Assembly (NCBI GenBank): GCA_025331445.1
Contig: JAIWNE010000010.1
Coordinates: 372,001 to 436,000 of the forward strand
Direction of reading: 5' to 3'
Length of the DNA stretch: 64,000 bases
From: Blakeslea trispora
Lineage: Eukaryota > Mucoromycota > Mucoromycetes > Mucorales > Choanephoraceae
Shown in pieces: positions 11,691-22,807 of this stretch (its first letter is position 1; each line of letters starts with the position of its first letter). A program made the position numbers and the translations under genes. The notes beneath the pieces were generated by a model that had not been told where the DNA came from, ran no database searches, and worked only from the letters and a program-made list of their open reading frames with translations.

Positions 11691-11699
11691 CGATTCCTA

Positions 11700-11707
11700 G
11701 TCGTTGT
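11700..11707. repeat. Right 8-bp target-site duplication of the hAT element
   Basis: GTCGTTGT, identical to 9082-9089, directly follows the right inverted terminus (TTCCTA). Confidence 0.9.
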
Positions 11708-12220
11708 AAATTCGGTAGATAGAAAACTTATCTCTCTTTATCAGAATAAAAGGATTCTCAAAGTACTCACTTGTCTTTTTATTCTTGAACCACTTCCATT
11801 TTCGACAACTCTATTACTATTCTTGATGTTTCGTAAGCCAGATGCATCATTAAATCAAGACATTTATTTAAGACACAATTCTACTTTGTGTCACCAAGCT
11901 CAATTTATATCGACAATCTCATTCTACACTGAATAAAACCCTCTCTTTAATCTTGTTTAACTCATCTTGACTTAACAAATAAATTAATTCTAGACTTTAT
12001 GTCCAGATATGGCATGTATAATAGTACTTTGTATCATTTATTTCGTAATCAGTATATAGATTCTAGATTTTCACAACATATATCAAACTTGTACTTGCTT
12101 TAGCAGATAAAAAACACAGATTTGAGTACTCAAGAGTTGATTTTGCAGTGTTTTTTGTCAAAAATTTTTCGAGTTTTGGGTATGCAATATATTAAACGCA
12201 AATTTTTTGCTGGAAAAAAG

Positions 12221-12293
12221 GCCGATGTGTAGGAGTGGTTAACTTTCGTGATTCGGATTCACGAGATCCCGGGTTCAAATCCCGGTGTCGGCC
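12221..12293 (+). tRNA. tRNA-like gene, anticodon CGG (tRNA-Pro by anticodon)
   Basis: The sequence folds as a cloverleaf. The 7-bp acceptor pairs GCCGATG with TGTCGGC (two G-T wobbles). The 5-bp anticodon stem (CGTGA/TCACG) is perfect, with loop TTCGGAT and anticodon at 12254-12256. The 5-bp T stem (CCGGG/CCCGG) is perfect with loop TTCAAAT. The B box GGTTCAAATCC is intact, the A box is near consensus, and a T6 Pol III terminator follows at about 12296. There is no intron. Oddities: the D stem has only two good pairs, and position 37 is A whereas tRNA-Pro normally has G37. It could be a functional variant or a pseudogene. Confidence 0.7.
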
Positions 12294-14151
12294 CATTTTT
12301 TGACCGGACTCTCGTAAATGTGAATTCTGTCAAAGCCGGTTTTGTTAAAATTTTCAATGAACTTTTTTTTTAGCTGCTGTTACAAGACAAAGGATAGTTT
12401 TTTGCAGTAACTTGAGAAAGAGAGCAAATAGATGTAACAGAGTAATCAGGCAGCAAGGTTATAGGTAATGAGCACCATGTTTTAAGTCGTCCGACTAGAA
12501 ATATAGATAAAGTAATATAAAAGAAGAGATGTAATAGAAGAATACAATGATTTGTAATAAGTATCAAGGGAACTGATAACAATATGTGTATTTAGGTAGT
12601 GAACTTGTTAAACTACAACCAAGCGTAAAGTAAATAAGAGAAAATTAAAGAGTTTTACACTACTCTAAAAGAAGTCATGTTGGACTTGCAAACTAATAAT
12701 TTAAACAGTCAAGTTAACGAGTCATCATGTATGGATTATTAATACATGTCTAACACTTCTATTTATTATGATATGGAAAGTCAGACAAGGATTCGGATAA
12801 AGTTGTTGTGTAATAAGAGATCAAGAGGAGCTGTCAAATGAGTAAAATACCAAATAGGAAATACAGAGTTGGATTCAAAGCAGCGAAAAAAAGTCAGAAA
12901 ATAATTGTGCACTAGGAAAACTCCTGCGCGCAACGATGTAACAGAACAAAGACAGCAGGATTATAGTAGTCGCTCAATTTAAGGATGTTCTATTTAAGAG
13001 TATTCTCTATTTAAGAATGTGATTCTTAAAATTTTGACTACCCTTAATTAGAGTAACTGCTATATCTGTCACGTCTTATAGTTTAACAAGCTTCATAAAG
13101 TGAGCTGAATATATACTGAAGATTGATGAAGCTTTTCAATTTGTTTCCTCATGTAACTATTATGTACAATCGACATGATACAAGCTTCTTATTTCATATT
13201 GTAAGCGAATGAAAAGATCAAAATCACACATTTATTCGAATTTCAGTTTTATACATCTTGAATCATTAAGCTTATTCTTTGTCACAAATGGCCCAAGGAC
13301 AAGCCTAGACAATACCTTGATTCTATCTTGCAATCACTCGTTTTCAGATAAACAAACCAACGATTTGGGATAAACAGAAAAAAAAACAACTTCCTCCTAA
13401 AATGAGTACTCTTTTTAGGATCATAGAATGCCTTTAGTGCTAAACTAAGCTAATCAATCAAATACTTACTGAACCTTCAACTAACCCTCAGATTTCTTTG
13501 ACAGCAACCATGATTGAATTATAACTAACCTCAACGAAAGCAATCTTCTTGCCTTTTATTACCTTATTGTTCCGTAAACAAACTTGTGTGTCAGTATCAC
13601 TGCTATTATCATAGCAATAGAAACAAAAATAACTTCAAACTAAATTTCATTCATATTTTTAGCAGCAAGATGTATCTCGACTTCTATTCTGTTCAAATAG
13701 ATAGGAGAATCTAATTAGATCGCACAGAACTCCTAGTTCAAAACATTTGAAAGAAATCAGCGGCAATTGTGTTTCTTTTTCTAGAAAAAGTAATCATGAC
13801 ACTCCCTTTTTGTCAAGGGAAAATAGATCTTTTTTTTTTTTTTTAATTTCCAAAGACAAGGCTTAACATGATAAAAAAGAAAAAAAAAAGTTCCTTGATT
13901 TTTTATATAGGGTGAAGAATAAATTCAACGTGTAAAGGACAGACAATGATCATTCCCACCTTCCTTTTCTGATCAATGCAAGCATTTTAAACACATTTGA
14001 AATTTTGTTTTTATAAAACTGCCTGATCCATTTTATAGATACAGGCTGAAAAAAAAATATACATTAAAAAAAAAATTGACAATAAATAAAGCGATCTTGC
14101 AGTTTTCTTTTTGAAAAGGAGGAAATGGAAACTATAGTGTTTTCATTCTAA
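12294..14151. other. Gene-free interval 3' of the tRNA
   Basis: About 1.8 kb of AT-rich sequence with frequent stops in all frames. I see no gene, terminal repeat or RNA that I can support. The last few hundred bases are probably the 3' UTR of the minus-strand PH-domain gene. Confidence 0.5.
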
Positions 14152-17100
14152 TTAATCGACATGAGTACTACTTGCACTGGATCTCAAATGAACAGGACTT
14201 TTTTGACCGGGTAATAATTCTTCAGTGCTATCTAGTGTGGAATGAGAAGATTTACGCCCCTGAGAGAATATGGGTGATGGCAGATTAAAACTCGGTACAA
14301 ATGAGCTACCATAATAGCCTGTAGGAGGGCAAGGTGGAGGGGAAGGACCAAAGAAAGGTCTGTTGGACATATTCCTGTTTGGCGGCATGTTTTGGTTCAT
14401 CTGCATACATGCTGGTGGCAGATTGTAAGGATTGGATGGTAAAGAAGGATTGTAATGTGGTGCCTGGAACATTGCCACATTCATTGGCATCATGTTATTC
14501 TGTAGTGATGCTGGACCCATCATGGGATTCATGTAGTTATGAGGACCCATCATTCCCATGGAAGGCATATTGAATCCATTAGCATATAAGAGCATCTAAA
14601 TTTTGAAAATAAAATTGTAAGCTTCTTTGAAACTAAAAAAAAAAATAACAAGACAATGTCTTTTTTTGAAGAGGAGAGGGGGGGGGGATTTACTATACCT
14701 GATGCTTCATGAATTGTTGTTGCCTCTGTTCTAACAACCTTCTTTCTTTCTCCTTTCCGAATCGATCTTGTTGTGCATGATGTTGATTTACTCGCTCTGC
14801 TACACGGTAGCCGGTACCTTCTTTTCGATCTTTCTCTCTCTGAGAGATAACACCGACCAAGCCTCCTTTTGGTAGTCCTGACTCCTTCTTGGTGGACACC
14901 TGTATCAAGGGTTGACCGGTAGCTTTAGCATACTCGATTTGCTCCTTTGCACTTAACTGGTCGCCAAGGTATGTGTCTAACAGACTGTTTTGTGGTGCAA
15001 AATGGTCTCCCAATGGGGGAATCATAGGTCCGCTCACCTCGTTGAAAGAAGAGTTGTCGTCCATATATGGATGCTGTGGCGATTTGTGCATCACATCGTG
15101 ATCCTCCAAGTCGTCCCATTCGTGAGAGTGATGACTGGATGAAATAGAAGGGCTGGTCATTTCTGTAGACGAAAAGGTAAGAGAGAATTTGCGATGGTAA
15201 TCTAGAGGCTCTTGAAGAAATTTACTAAAGTCGCCTCCTGTTCCTTCTAAGCCCAAATTAAAGTCACCAAATAAAGAAGGCTCACCCGTTGTAAGATGTG
15301 GAGGTGGGGTACAAGATGATGAAGCGGATGATGAAGACAGTGTACTATGATATAGATCAGAGAACCCATCTTTTGAAGCAACACTTTGAGTCGGCATAGA
15401 CGATTTGCGCTTATGGTGAGCTGGATATTCTTCTGAATCTCCTTCGAAGCTTATAGAAGGATCATTAAAAAGTGCCATCGAACTACGATGGCGCGAACGT
15501 CGTTGATGACTACCCCGAGTGGGCAGGGTTTGCGATGCAGAAATATTCGCTGCTGCTGCTGCTGCCATCACACTTCTAGGCACATCAAAACCATTACCAA
15601 AATCAAAGTCAGGAATGAGTTCATTAGCGGAAGACTTGTTTGACGAAAATGACAAGATGGACTCATCTTCATTCGATGCATTTTTATGTTCCAGTGATTT
15701 TCTGCGTGCCAATTCATCATCACTCTCACGCTCATTCGCAATGTCTTCATCATCGTCGTTGTCATCCTCTCCATCACTACTTTCGTCACTTGAATCGGCT
15801 ATTTGACGAGAAAACTGAAATGAGTTTCCTTTTTCTTCTTTCAGCTCTTCAATTCTTTCATGCTCGTCTACTTCAGGTGGTGTTACTATTGTAATAAGAG
15901 GCAAACTGTTTGCTCTTCCATTAGCTGGTTTTAGATGTTCTTGTTGCTTTTGTTGTTCCATCTTTTTTGTTACGATTTCAATGAATGATGACTCAATTTC
16001 ATCAGATGAGATAGATGCTGTATTCATTGTTTGTAAAACATCGTTTGTTTGCAAGAGCAGTGCAGAGCCAGTTGAGAAATGGTCGTTGTAATGATGAAGT
16101 TCACCGAAATTCAAAGATTTGGAATCGCTTGAATCTTTTAGTAAAGCATGAGGCCGACCATACAGCTCAAAGAGATCGTAAATAGCTAAAAGCCATTTAA
16201 TTGTCGTTTGATTATCACCTGCCATAAACCAACATTCAACTAATTCTTGGGTCTTGTCTAGTGTGCCAAAGATACGAACCATGGACCCTTTTTCAATCAA
16301 TTGAGAAGATTCTGGATAAACGGCGTAGGCTTGCTTTATACTTGAGAATGAAAAAGTGGGCGTCTTTGATTTTTTATTTTCAAACAAGCTTATGCTTTGT
16401 TGACATTCTTGTGAGGTATAAGATGATTTTCTACCGAATCGTTTGCTTTTTTGAACAGCAGAAGGCGAGCTTTCGTTTAATACTACCCAGCATTTCTGCC
16501 AAATGTTGTTGTCGGGTAATTTGACCTGAAGAAAGACACCTTGCTTTACTACATCTGTAGGCACAAACTCGTGAGGCAGAAGAAGTCTATGTGTGAAAAG
16601 CTTGTGTAAGCTTTGCTTCTCAAAAGAACATAGACGAACAGCGCAAACCCAGCGCAGCATGCTTGCTTCATCTGATGTCTCAAAAGTAGCTGATATTTTG
16701 TTGTTTTGAATGGTAAACACATGTCTCTTCTTGTTGGTGACATCATCTGTAAAAGGTACTGAATGAACGAATACTTTGTCAGTGATCTGGAAATACGTTG
16801 GCATTATAGTTGTTCCCGGCAATTCAGTATCCCATAATATTAATGTTGACCCTGAGATCTCTGCAAAAATCTTTGTTCTCTTCTTTTTTGAATGGTTTTT
16901 ATCATGGCTGTTGTTATGCCTCATGAGATAGCCTTCCATATAGATTTTTTGAGTAAACATCTCAAATAGCTGAACAAAAGCACTCATTTCAAGAGATAAG
17001 CTAGTGCTTGTACGGCCTGCGTCGTTAACTGGCATGATAGGAGAAGAAAATGAAGCAGTAGGAATGGCAACTTTGATGAAACGAGAGGGTCGGATGCTGA

Positions 17101-17302
17101 CTGTACGAGGTTGAGTGTTGCGAAGGGTATCTGGACGAAAGTGAGGTACTTTTAGAGCAGAGTCTGACAATGATGCTTGTGCTAGTTTAGATGGATTGGA
17201 TAAAGTGGATGGTGTTGATACAGATGAATTCTCTTTTTGGTTCTCATAACGAATATCTCCTGGAGAAGAAGCGCGGCGAAAAAATGGGTTTGATCTAGTC
17301 AT
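14152..17302 (-). CDS. PH-domain protein of the Skg3/Caf120 type
   Basis: Two exons, 17302-14699 and 14595-14152; 1,015 residues. A pleckstrin-homology region spans about residues 118-230 (KIYMEGYLMRHN ... STLILWDTELPGTT ... MLRWVCAVRLCSFE). A second PH-like module follows at about 255-385 (KQGVFLQVKLPDN, KCWVVLNE, IKWLLAIYDLFELYG). The rest is low complexity: Ser-rich segments, an acidic block (DSSDESSDGEDDNDDDED), a charged Q-rich stretch before the intron, and a Met/Pro/Asn-rich tail in exon 2. Yeast Skg3 and Caf120 share this tandem-PH then disordered layout; Caf120 associates with the CCR4-NOT complex. Family assignment is by layout and motif memory; the exact orthologue is uncertain. 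Confidence 0.72.
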
Positions 17303-20300
17303 ACTGATAAATTTATGCGATTTAATAATAAACTTCTTGAGATTTAATTTCTGGTGGTTTACCTTCTTTTATATCTCTAAAATGGTGACCCTTTGTTCGT
17401 TTTTTTTTTCTCTTTAGGCGCACTTGTAACAATAAAAATAAAAAGAAAGAAAGAGAAAGAAAAAATAGTCAAGCACTTTTTAAAAAAAAAACAAGTTTTC
17501 AAAGAGATTTAAAGTTATGATAATAAATAAAAAAAAAAAATAAAGGAGAAAGCTTTAATCTGTTTCTTTCAAAAATAAAAAAAAAAGACAATAGACTTTA
17601 CAGTCTCTTGAGTTCTTAAAATGAAAGAAAATACTATTTATAGGAGAGTCAAATATATATAAAAAAAAAGGGAGCTCTTCGTAGAATGTCATTTTTTCTG
17701 TCCATGTTGGTGAAAGGGAGTGGGGGAGGAGGGGGGGGGGAGAAAAAGGGAGTTTTGTTGGCAATATTCAAGCTCTCTCTCTCTCTTGTTTTGCATATAT
17801 CTTTACGCATTTTAAGTACACGCGAATGGATACACTTACCGGTTTAAAAATATACTTGCGTATCCTCCCTTTTCTTTTGGCTAGTTCATTACTTCTTAAT
17901 TTCCTGATGAGGTATCCACATGTGTAGTAGAATAGTATCTTAGCATTAGTATGAAGCACGGGTATGCAGCAGTACGACATCTGCATTTGAGTAACATACA
18001 AAGTATAGCTCCATTCAAAATATATATATTTTTTTAAGGAAGATGTTTCTTTTTTTTTTTTTACTTTCTGCTAATTTCAAGAGGGCAATCGAGGCCATTT
18101 AAAAAGAAATACATTTGAGCCCATAAAAAAAGAGAGAGGTTGTTTTTATTTTATTGTTTAAATCAATTCTGTAGATAAATAGTGTTCAACAGAAACCATC
18201 CTTTTTTTTTTGTTTTGCTCTGCCAAATTTGTGCCTTGGTTTTCGTTTTCTTTTTTAGAGTTTTGTGCTTTAGTGATACTATTTAAGTGTGTTTACTAGT
18301 TCACTTTTGAAGCTAAAAAAAAGATCTTTTTCAAATGTTAGGCTAATACAACGAAGCAATGGTTCAGATAAGAAAGCTTTCGTCAGAGTGTTGAGGCCTT
18401 CCATAAAAACCGAGTAAGATATCACATCCTAGTTTATATCAATTGAAAACAAAGAAAAACCAGATTTTTATCTTGACTCTTTTGACATACACAATCACTC
18501 CTACTAAAAAAAAAAAATAACAAGACACATGGTCCGAGCTTCCTCGATTTTACTAGATTCCTTGTAGTCTGGCCACCAGGAGTATTTTTTTTTTGGTATC
18601 AAGTTTGAAAATATGCCGTATGAATAACATGAGCTCTGAAGACAAACAAATATCATTTGAATGAGACCTTCAAAAGCAAGACGGCTGTTTGAGGCATCAG
18701 ACGGTTTGAGATAGAATATTGCGTACAGCAACGATATTGTATTTCAATAAGGATTCAACATGTAGAATTTTTCAATTTAATTGCTGCCATTGTTGAAATC
18801 TAAAGAGGAGCTCAAACAGTATATGCAGTCTATAGCTATGCATAGCAATCTTGAAACTTATTTTGACACATTAGCTATATGGACAAACGCTTTCATCTTT
18901 CCTCAAGTATTGTTGCCATCTAATTTAGCCCTTTTTTTTCTTTAATCAACAGTTTTCCTATAAACTTTTGACACGTGGAATACGTAAAATGAACATATGT
19001 TTTAGTTTATAAACTTCTTGTTGTAATGAATTCAGCCACGCAAAAGTCTATAGTAGCTACCTTAGGAGTGGATGAATGATGTTGTTTCAAAAGAACTAAA
19101 GTCATTGAGTCAGTCATATAAAGTACTTTTTTTTTTATGTGTTTCAGGCTGCAAATTTGTACAATAACCTATGGCTTACTTCCCTTCTTTTTCTTAGCTA
19201 TATACCATGCATGATATAAAGAAAAAGCAAGCAAATCTCGCGCTATCTCTAATTTGAAAGGAGGGGTAATTAAGATTTTCAAACAAGGAGCGTGTCATCT
19301 TTACAATTCTTTATTAAAGATAGTGTAGTGGCAATCTGTAGCTGAACCAAACATCAATAGGAAGCATAAATCATTCTTATTGCAGCAGAACATTACCATC
19401 AATCAAATGAACTCGTCAAGCGCTAATACAAAAATAATGCCTTTCTGACTATACCAGCGCATATTCATTACTTGGAATTTTTTTTTAACTCATTCCAACG
19501 CATTTGGTGAAGGGACACAGTTTTAATATATCAGCAGTTGGTGGGGCATCTCGAGGTAAAAAGCCTATATATGATAGAAAGGAGAAATGCATGGTGTTTG
19601 TCTGGAAGTGATTTGAAAATTCTCAAGCTGAACTATAAGCATAACTCGTATTTTGACCAAGTATAAATTCACAAGATTGCTTTTTTTTTAATGCAGTTAT
19701 GTTTTTTTTAAAAAAAGCATTTGTAAAGAAATTCAATACAACAACAATTGCAGAATACGACGATGAGCTGATTGTTTTGAGGCCGTAAATCGTGTTACAT
19801 TGCTGTTATCAAGGCTTGAAATACTGATAAAAGTTCTTTAGTACAATTGGCTTTCCCCCCCCCCCCAGAGAAACAGCAGTACACTATTGATTTGATAAGC
19901 ATGTACCATATGAAATTCCAGAAAGGTCTCTAAAAGAGATAGATTAAAAACATGAGCTGTGGCTCTCCAGTTTTTTCTTTAATTTTAAATAGCCTTCTTC
20001 TTTTTGAGTATTGCTCTTTAACATTGTTTGCATTTTAGAATATTTTTAGAGTAAAAATAAATTTATGCATGGCAGCACTGACTTGATTATATTTACTTAT
20101 GCATGAGTAGGCTTTCATAAGCAAGATTTTTTTTTTCAAAAGAAAGTCTTATTTTCAAGCAGTTTGATGATTCAGAGCAGATTCCTGCTTTCAAACAACA
20201 CAACAAACGTAAATGTCAGCTTCCATTCGCTTTAATGTCTTTTTACAAATATAGGTCTAACATTTGCAGCGGTAAAGGTGATTTTATTTAGAAATAAGCT

Positions 20301-21187
20301 GCGTGTGCAAGAAATAAGGGCTTCAGTACAAACAATTATATGAACAGAGAATAAAACCTTTTCTTCTCCTAGTTTCTTTTTTTTCCCCCAAAATGATGCA
20401 GGTACAAATGATGGTTTGAAATATCTTTTTTTAAAGATTTGTGTTTTGAACTAACACATGAAGGAGAAATCCCCCCCCCTGATTATATGCAGTTCAATTA
20501 TTATTATTTTCAGCAAAAGAAAGAGGTGTCTTCAATCAAGGCCCATGGATGTAGAGAACATACTAATTTCGAGATAGAAACAGTGGCTTCGAATTAACCC
20601 AGCTAACAATCCAACCAACAAGTTCAAATCAACGTTGTGACTCATTGCACTGTTGATAATTAAGCAAGAAATTCACCTTGAGTTGTAGGTTCTAGGAGTA
20701 GAATAAAGTCATTTGATATTAATTTTCATCTCGATTAAAGTGTCTACAATTGACTCGATCTTATAATATATAAAGCATTACAAGACAGAAAAAGAAAAGA
20801 AGGTTGCTATTGCACTATCACAACATCGAGAAAAGCCTCTCCTCTCTATTGCCACAAGTTGTCTTTGTTGGTTACAGCTTAATGTCAAGACCTGATAGAT
20901 CCATCGATGCCATTTTCTTAAACACTCCTTTCTCTCTCTCTGTGACTTGTTCCATAGACTATGATGTAAGGATTTCTTGTGGCACTGTTTCCTCCACCTT
21001 TCCTTTTGAATTTGATGATAAACCCTGACCTCTTTCTCCAGGTCAATTAGGATCGACAACTCTACAGAATTTCCCTCTCTCTGTTCAATTGAATTCATGA
21101 GTCCATATAAAATAGCAGAAAGCGTGTATAATTTTTTTTAATAAAGAAAAATGCGATATGATAAATATAAATATATAAAAACAACTT
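17303..21187. other. 3.9-kb gene-poor interval
   Basis: No supportable gene. The part just upstream of 17302 is rich in purine and pyrimidine runs (for example GGGGGAGGAGGGGGGGGG near 17720), consistent with a promoter of the PH-domain gene. Further on there are many poly-A/T tracts and a C13 tract near 19855. Open frames around 20778-21098 occur on both strands and lack family signals. I found no terminal repeats or RNA genes. Confidence 0.5.
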
Positions 21188-22607
21188 CTATTTACTGATT
21201 CTCTCTTGATAACGGACCCAGCCATAATAGCCTGAACCCACAAGAGCCAAGAGGATACCGAGGCCATTCTGAAATTGAAAAAAAAAATTTAAAATTAGTA
21301 TCCAAAAAAAAAAAAAGATCGTCAAAAATACGTACTAGGCCAGAAATGGGATTTTGAAAGATCATAGCTGCCAAAACTGTTTGCACACAAGACTAATAAA
21401 AAGAGAGAAAGAAATAAGCCATGATGACCAACTTTGTCATGTTGTTTTTTCCCCTTCTTACCTTGGCAGTACCACTGATCGTGTTTGTCAAAGCAGAAGT
21501 GTACTTGACCTGCAAGAACATGGCAATGTTGATACCAAATCCGGTAATACCAGTAATAGTCTATAAAAAGGCAATTTAAATATATAAATAAAAAAAACGT
21601 GTTTTCAGGCCCACAACAAACTTACCATCAAAACCCAAAAGTCAAAAGAGTAAATCACATCAGAGGTAGAGACAATTTCACCAATCTCACCAGAGAATAA
21701 AAGCAAAGGTGAAAGGAAGATGATAGCAAGTGTTGTGTTATAGTGAAGAAGTTTCCTATAGAATAGCCATATGAATGACAAGCAACATCCCCCCATAAAG
21801 TGTAACTTACCATTGATTGTTATCAACAACAGCCAATGTCTTTTGAACATAGATACCGTAGAGAGCAACAAAAGCAGAGGAACCGACACCATAGATGACA
21901 CCAGCCCAAGAAAAGTTGATTTCACCATATGAACCAATCAAGAAGCCCATAAAGACAATACCACAAGCTACCAGAGCTGCAAAAGAAGTTTTCTTACCAA
22001 GGATAACATAGGTGAATAAGATGGTGAAATTAATTGATAATGATCTAGCAACCTATTGGATGGGCTTAGTTCCAGTTCATTTTTCATTTTTTTTTTTTTT
22101 TACTTGCCTGGTAAAAAGTGACTTCAACGTATTTCAAACACAAATTGTTCAAGACTAACATGCCAACATAGACAAAAGTCAAAGGAGAGACTCTTTTGGC
22201 AACAGCAGTATTAAACTCATAAGGTGGAATGATGCTAAATAATTTATAACTAAAATTCATCCCCCCCCCAAAATAAAGGAGTTAAGATTCTCGATTGGGC
22301 CTCTCTCTTTTCTGTTAACTTACCTTTTACCCAGTTGAGCCCAGACAATGAGAAGACCAAGAGCAACCACAAGTTGATACCAAGTAACAAAGAGTGCATA
22401 AGGGAAATCAGTAGAACCACTAAGGATGATCTTATTCAAGAAGACAACAGAAAGAGAGATAATAAAATAAAAGCTGACAACGGCAGCAATCAATGGCAAA
22501 GGATGTTGTTTTTCACCTCTGGATTGTACAGGTGGAGGCAAGAAAGGTTCTTCACTTTCATCCATGCCTTTTCTATTCATTTGGATATCATTGTTAGAGG
22601 AACTCAT
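21188..22607 (-). CDS. GDP-fucose-type nucleotide-sugar transporter (SLC35C1 family)
   Basis: Seven exons: 22607-22324, 22234-22108, 22052-21811, 21755-21626, 21560-21462, 21392-21336 and 21268-21188; 339 residues, all phases consistent. About ten hydrophobic segments. Sequence hallmarks match the SLC35C1 branch: PYALFVTWYQ, NNLCLKYVEVTFYQVARSL, YGIYVQKTLAVVD, KYTSALTNTISGTAK and VQTVLA. SLC35C1 proteins import GDP-fucose into the Golgi in exchange for GMP. This fits fucose-containing glycans known from mucoralean walls (established for the group; the substrate here is inferred). The second intron starts with GC (GCAAGT), not GT. The C-terminal tail is short. Head-to-head with topoisomerase III, 200 bases apart. 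Confidence 0.88.
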
Positions 22608-22807
22608 TTTTGCAGTAACAATAAAGAAAAAAGGAGAGAAAAAAGAGAAAAATATATATATATATCAATTGGGCTTGTTTTATTTATTTTATTTTTTTTA
22701 GTTATTTTTAACAGATTTAAGACTCCGTATTAAAGTTTTTTTTTTTTGTGCTTCTCTTGTTTTGCTACGACGTTTTTCTTTACTTCTTTTTTGCCAGTTT
22801 ATTCCAA

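Larger units (their letters stand above)
9090..11699 (+). mobile_element. hAT-superfamily DNA transposon, 2,610 bp, degenerate
   Basis: The left end begins TGGGAATCGCA and the right end, read inverted, begins TAGGAATCGCA. Both lead into GTCGGG- and GTCGAGT-rich sequence. Exact 8-bp duplications GTCGTTGT lie on both sides (9082-9089 and 11700-11707). Inside, only the C-terminal dimerisation part of a hAT transposase is recognisable (11018-11299). The rest (about 9250-11000) is AT-rich and without open frames that I can assign, so the element looks non-autonomous now. The clean duplication implies insertion by transposition and no later excision or end loss. Confidence 0.88.

Noticed and set aside
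14334..15894. Plus-strand frames opposite the PH-domain gene
   Set aside because: Shadows of Ser/Asp-rich coding sequence on the minus strand.
20778..21098. Overlapping open frames on both strands (minus 106 residues, plus 74 residues)
   Set aside because: Neither shows family motifs, splice support or a clear leader. Opposing frames of similar length suggest compositional openness.
22320..22733. Plus-strand open frame opposite the transporter first exon
   Set aside because: It is the shadow of a well-supported exon on the other strand and has no motif of its own.
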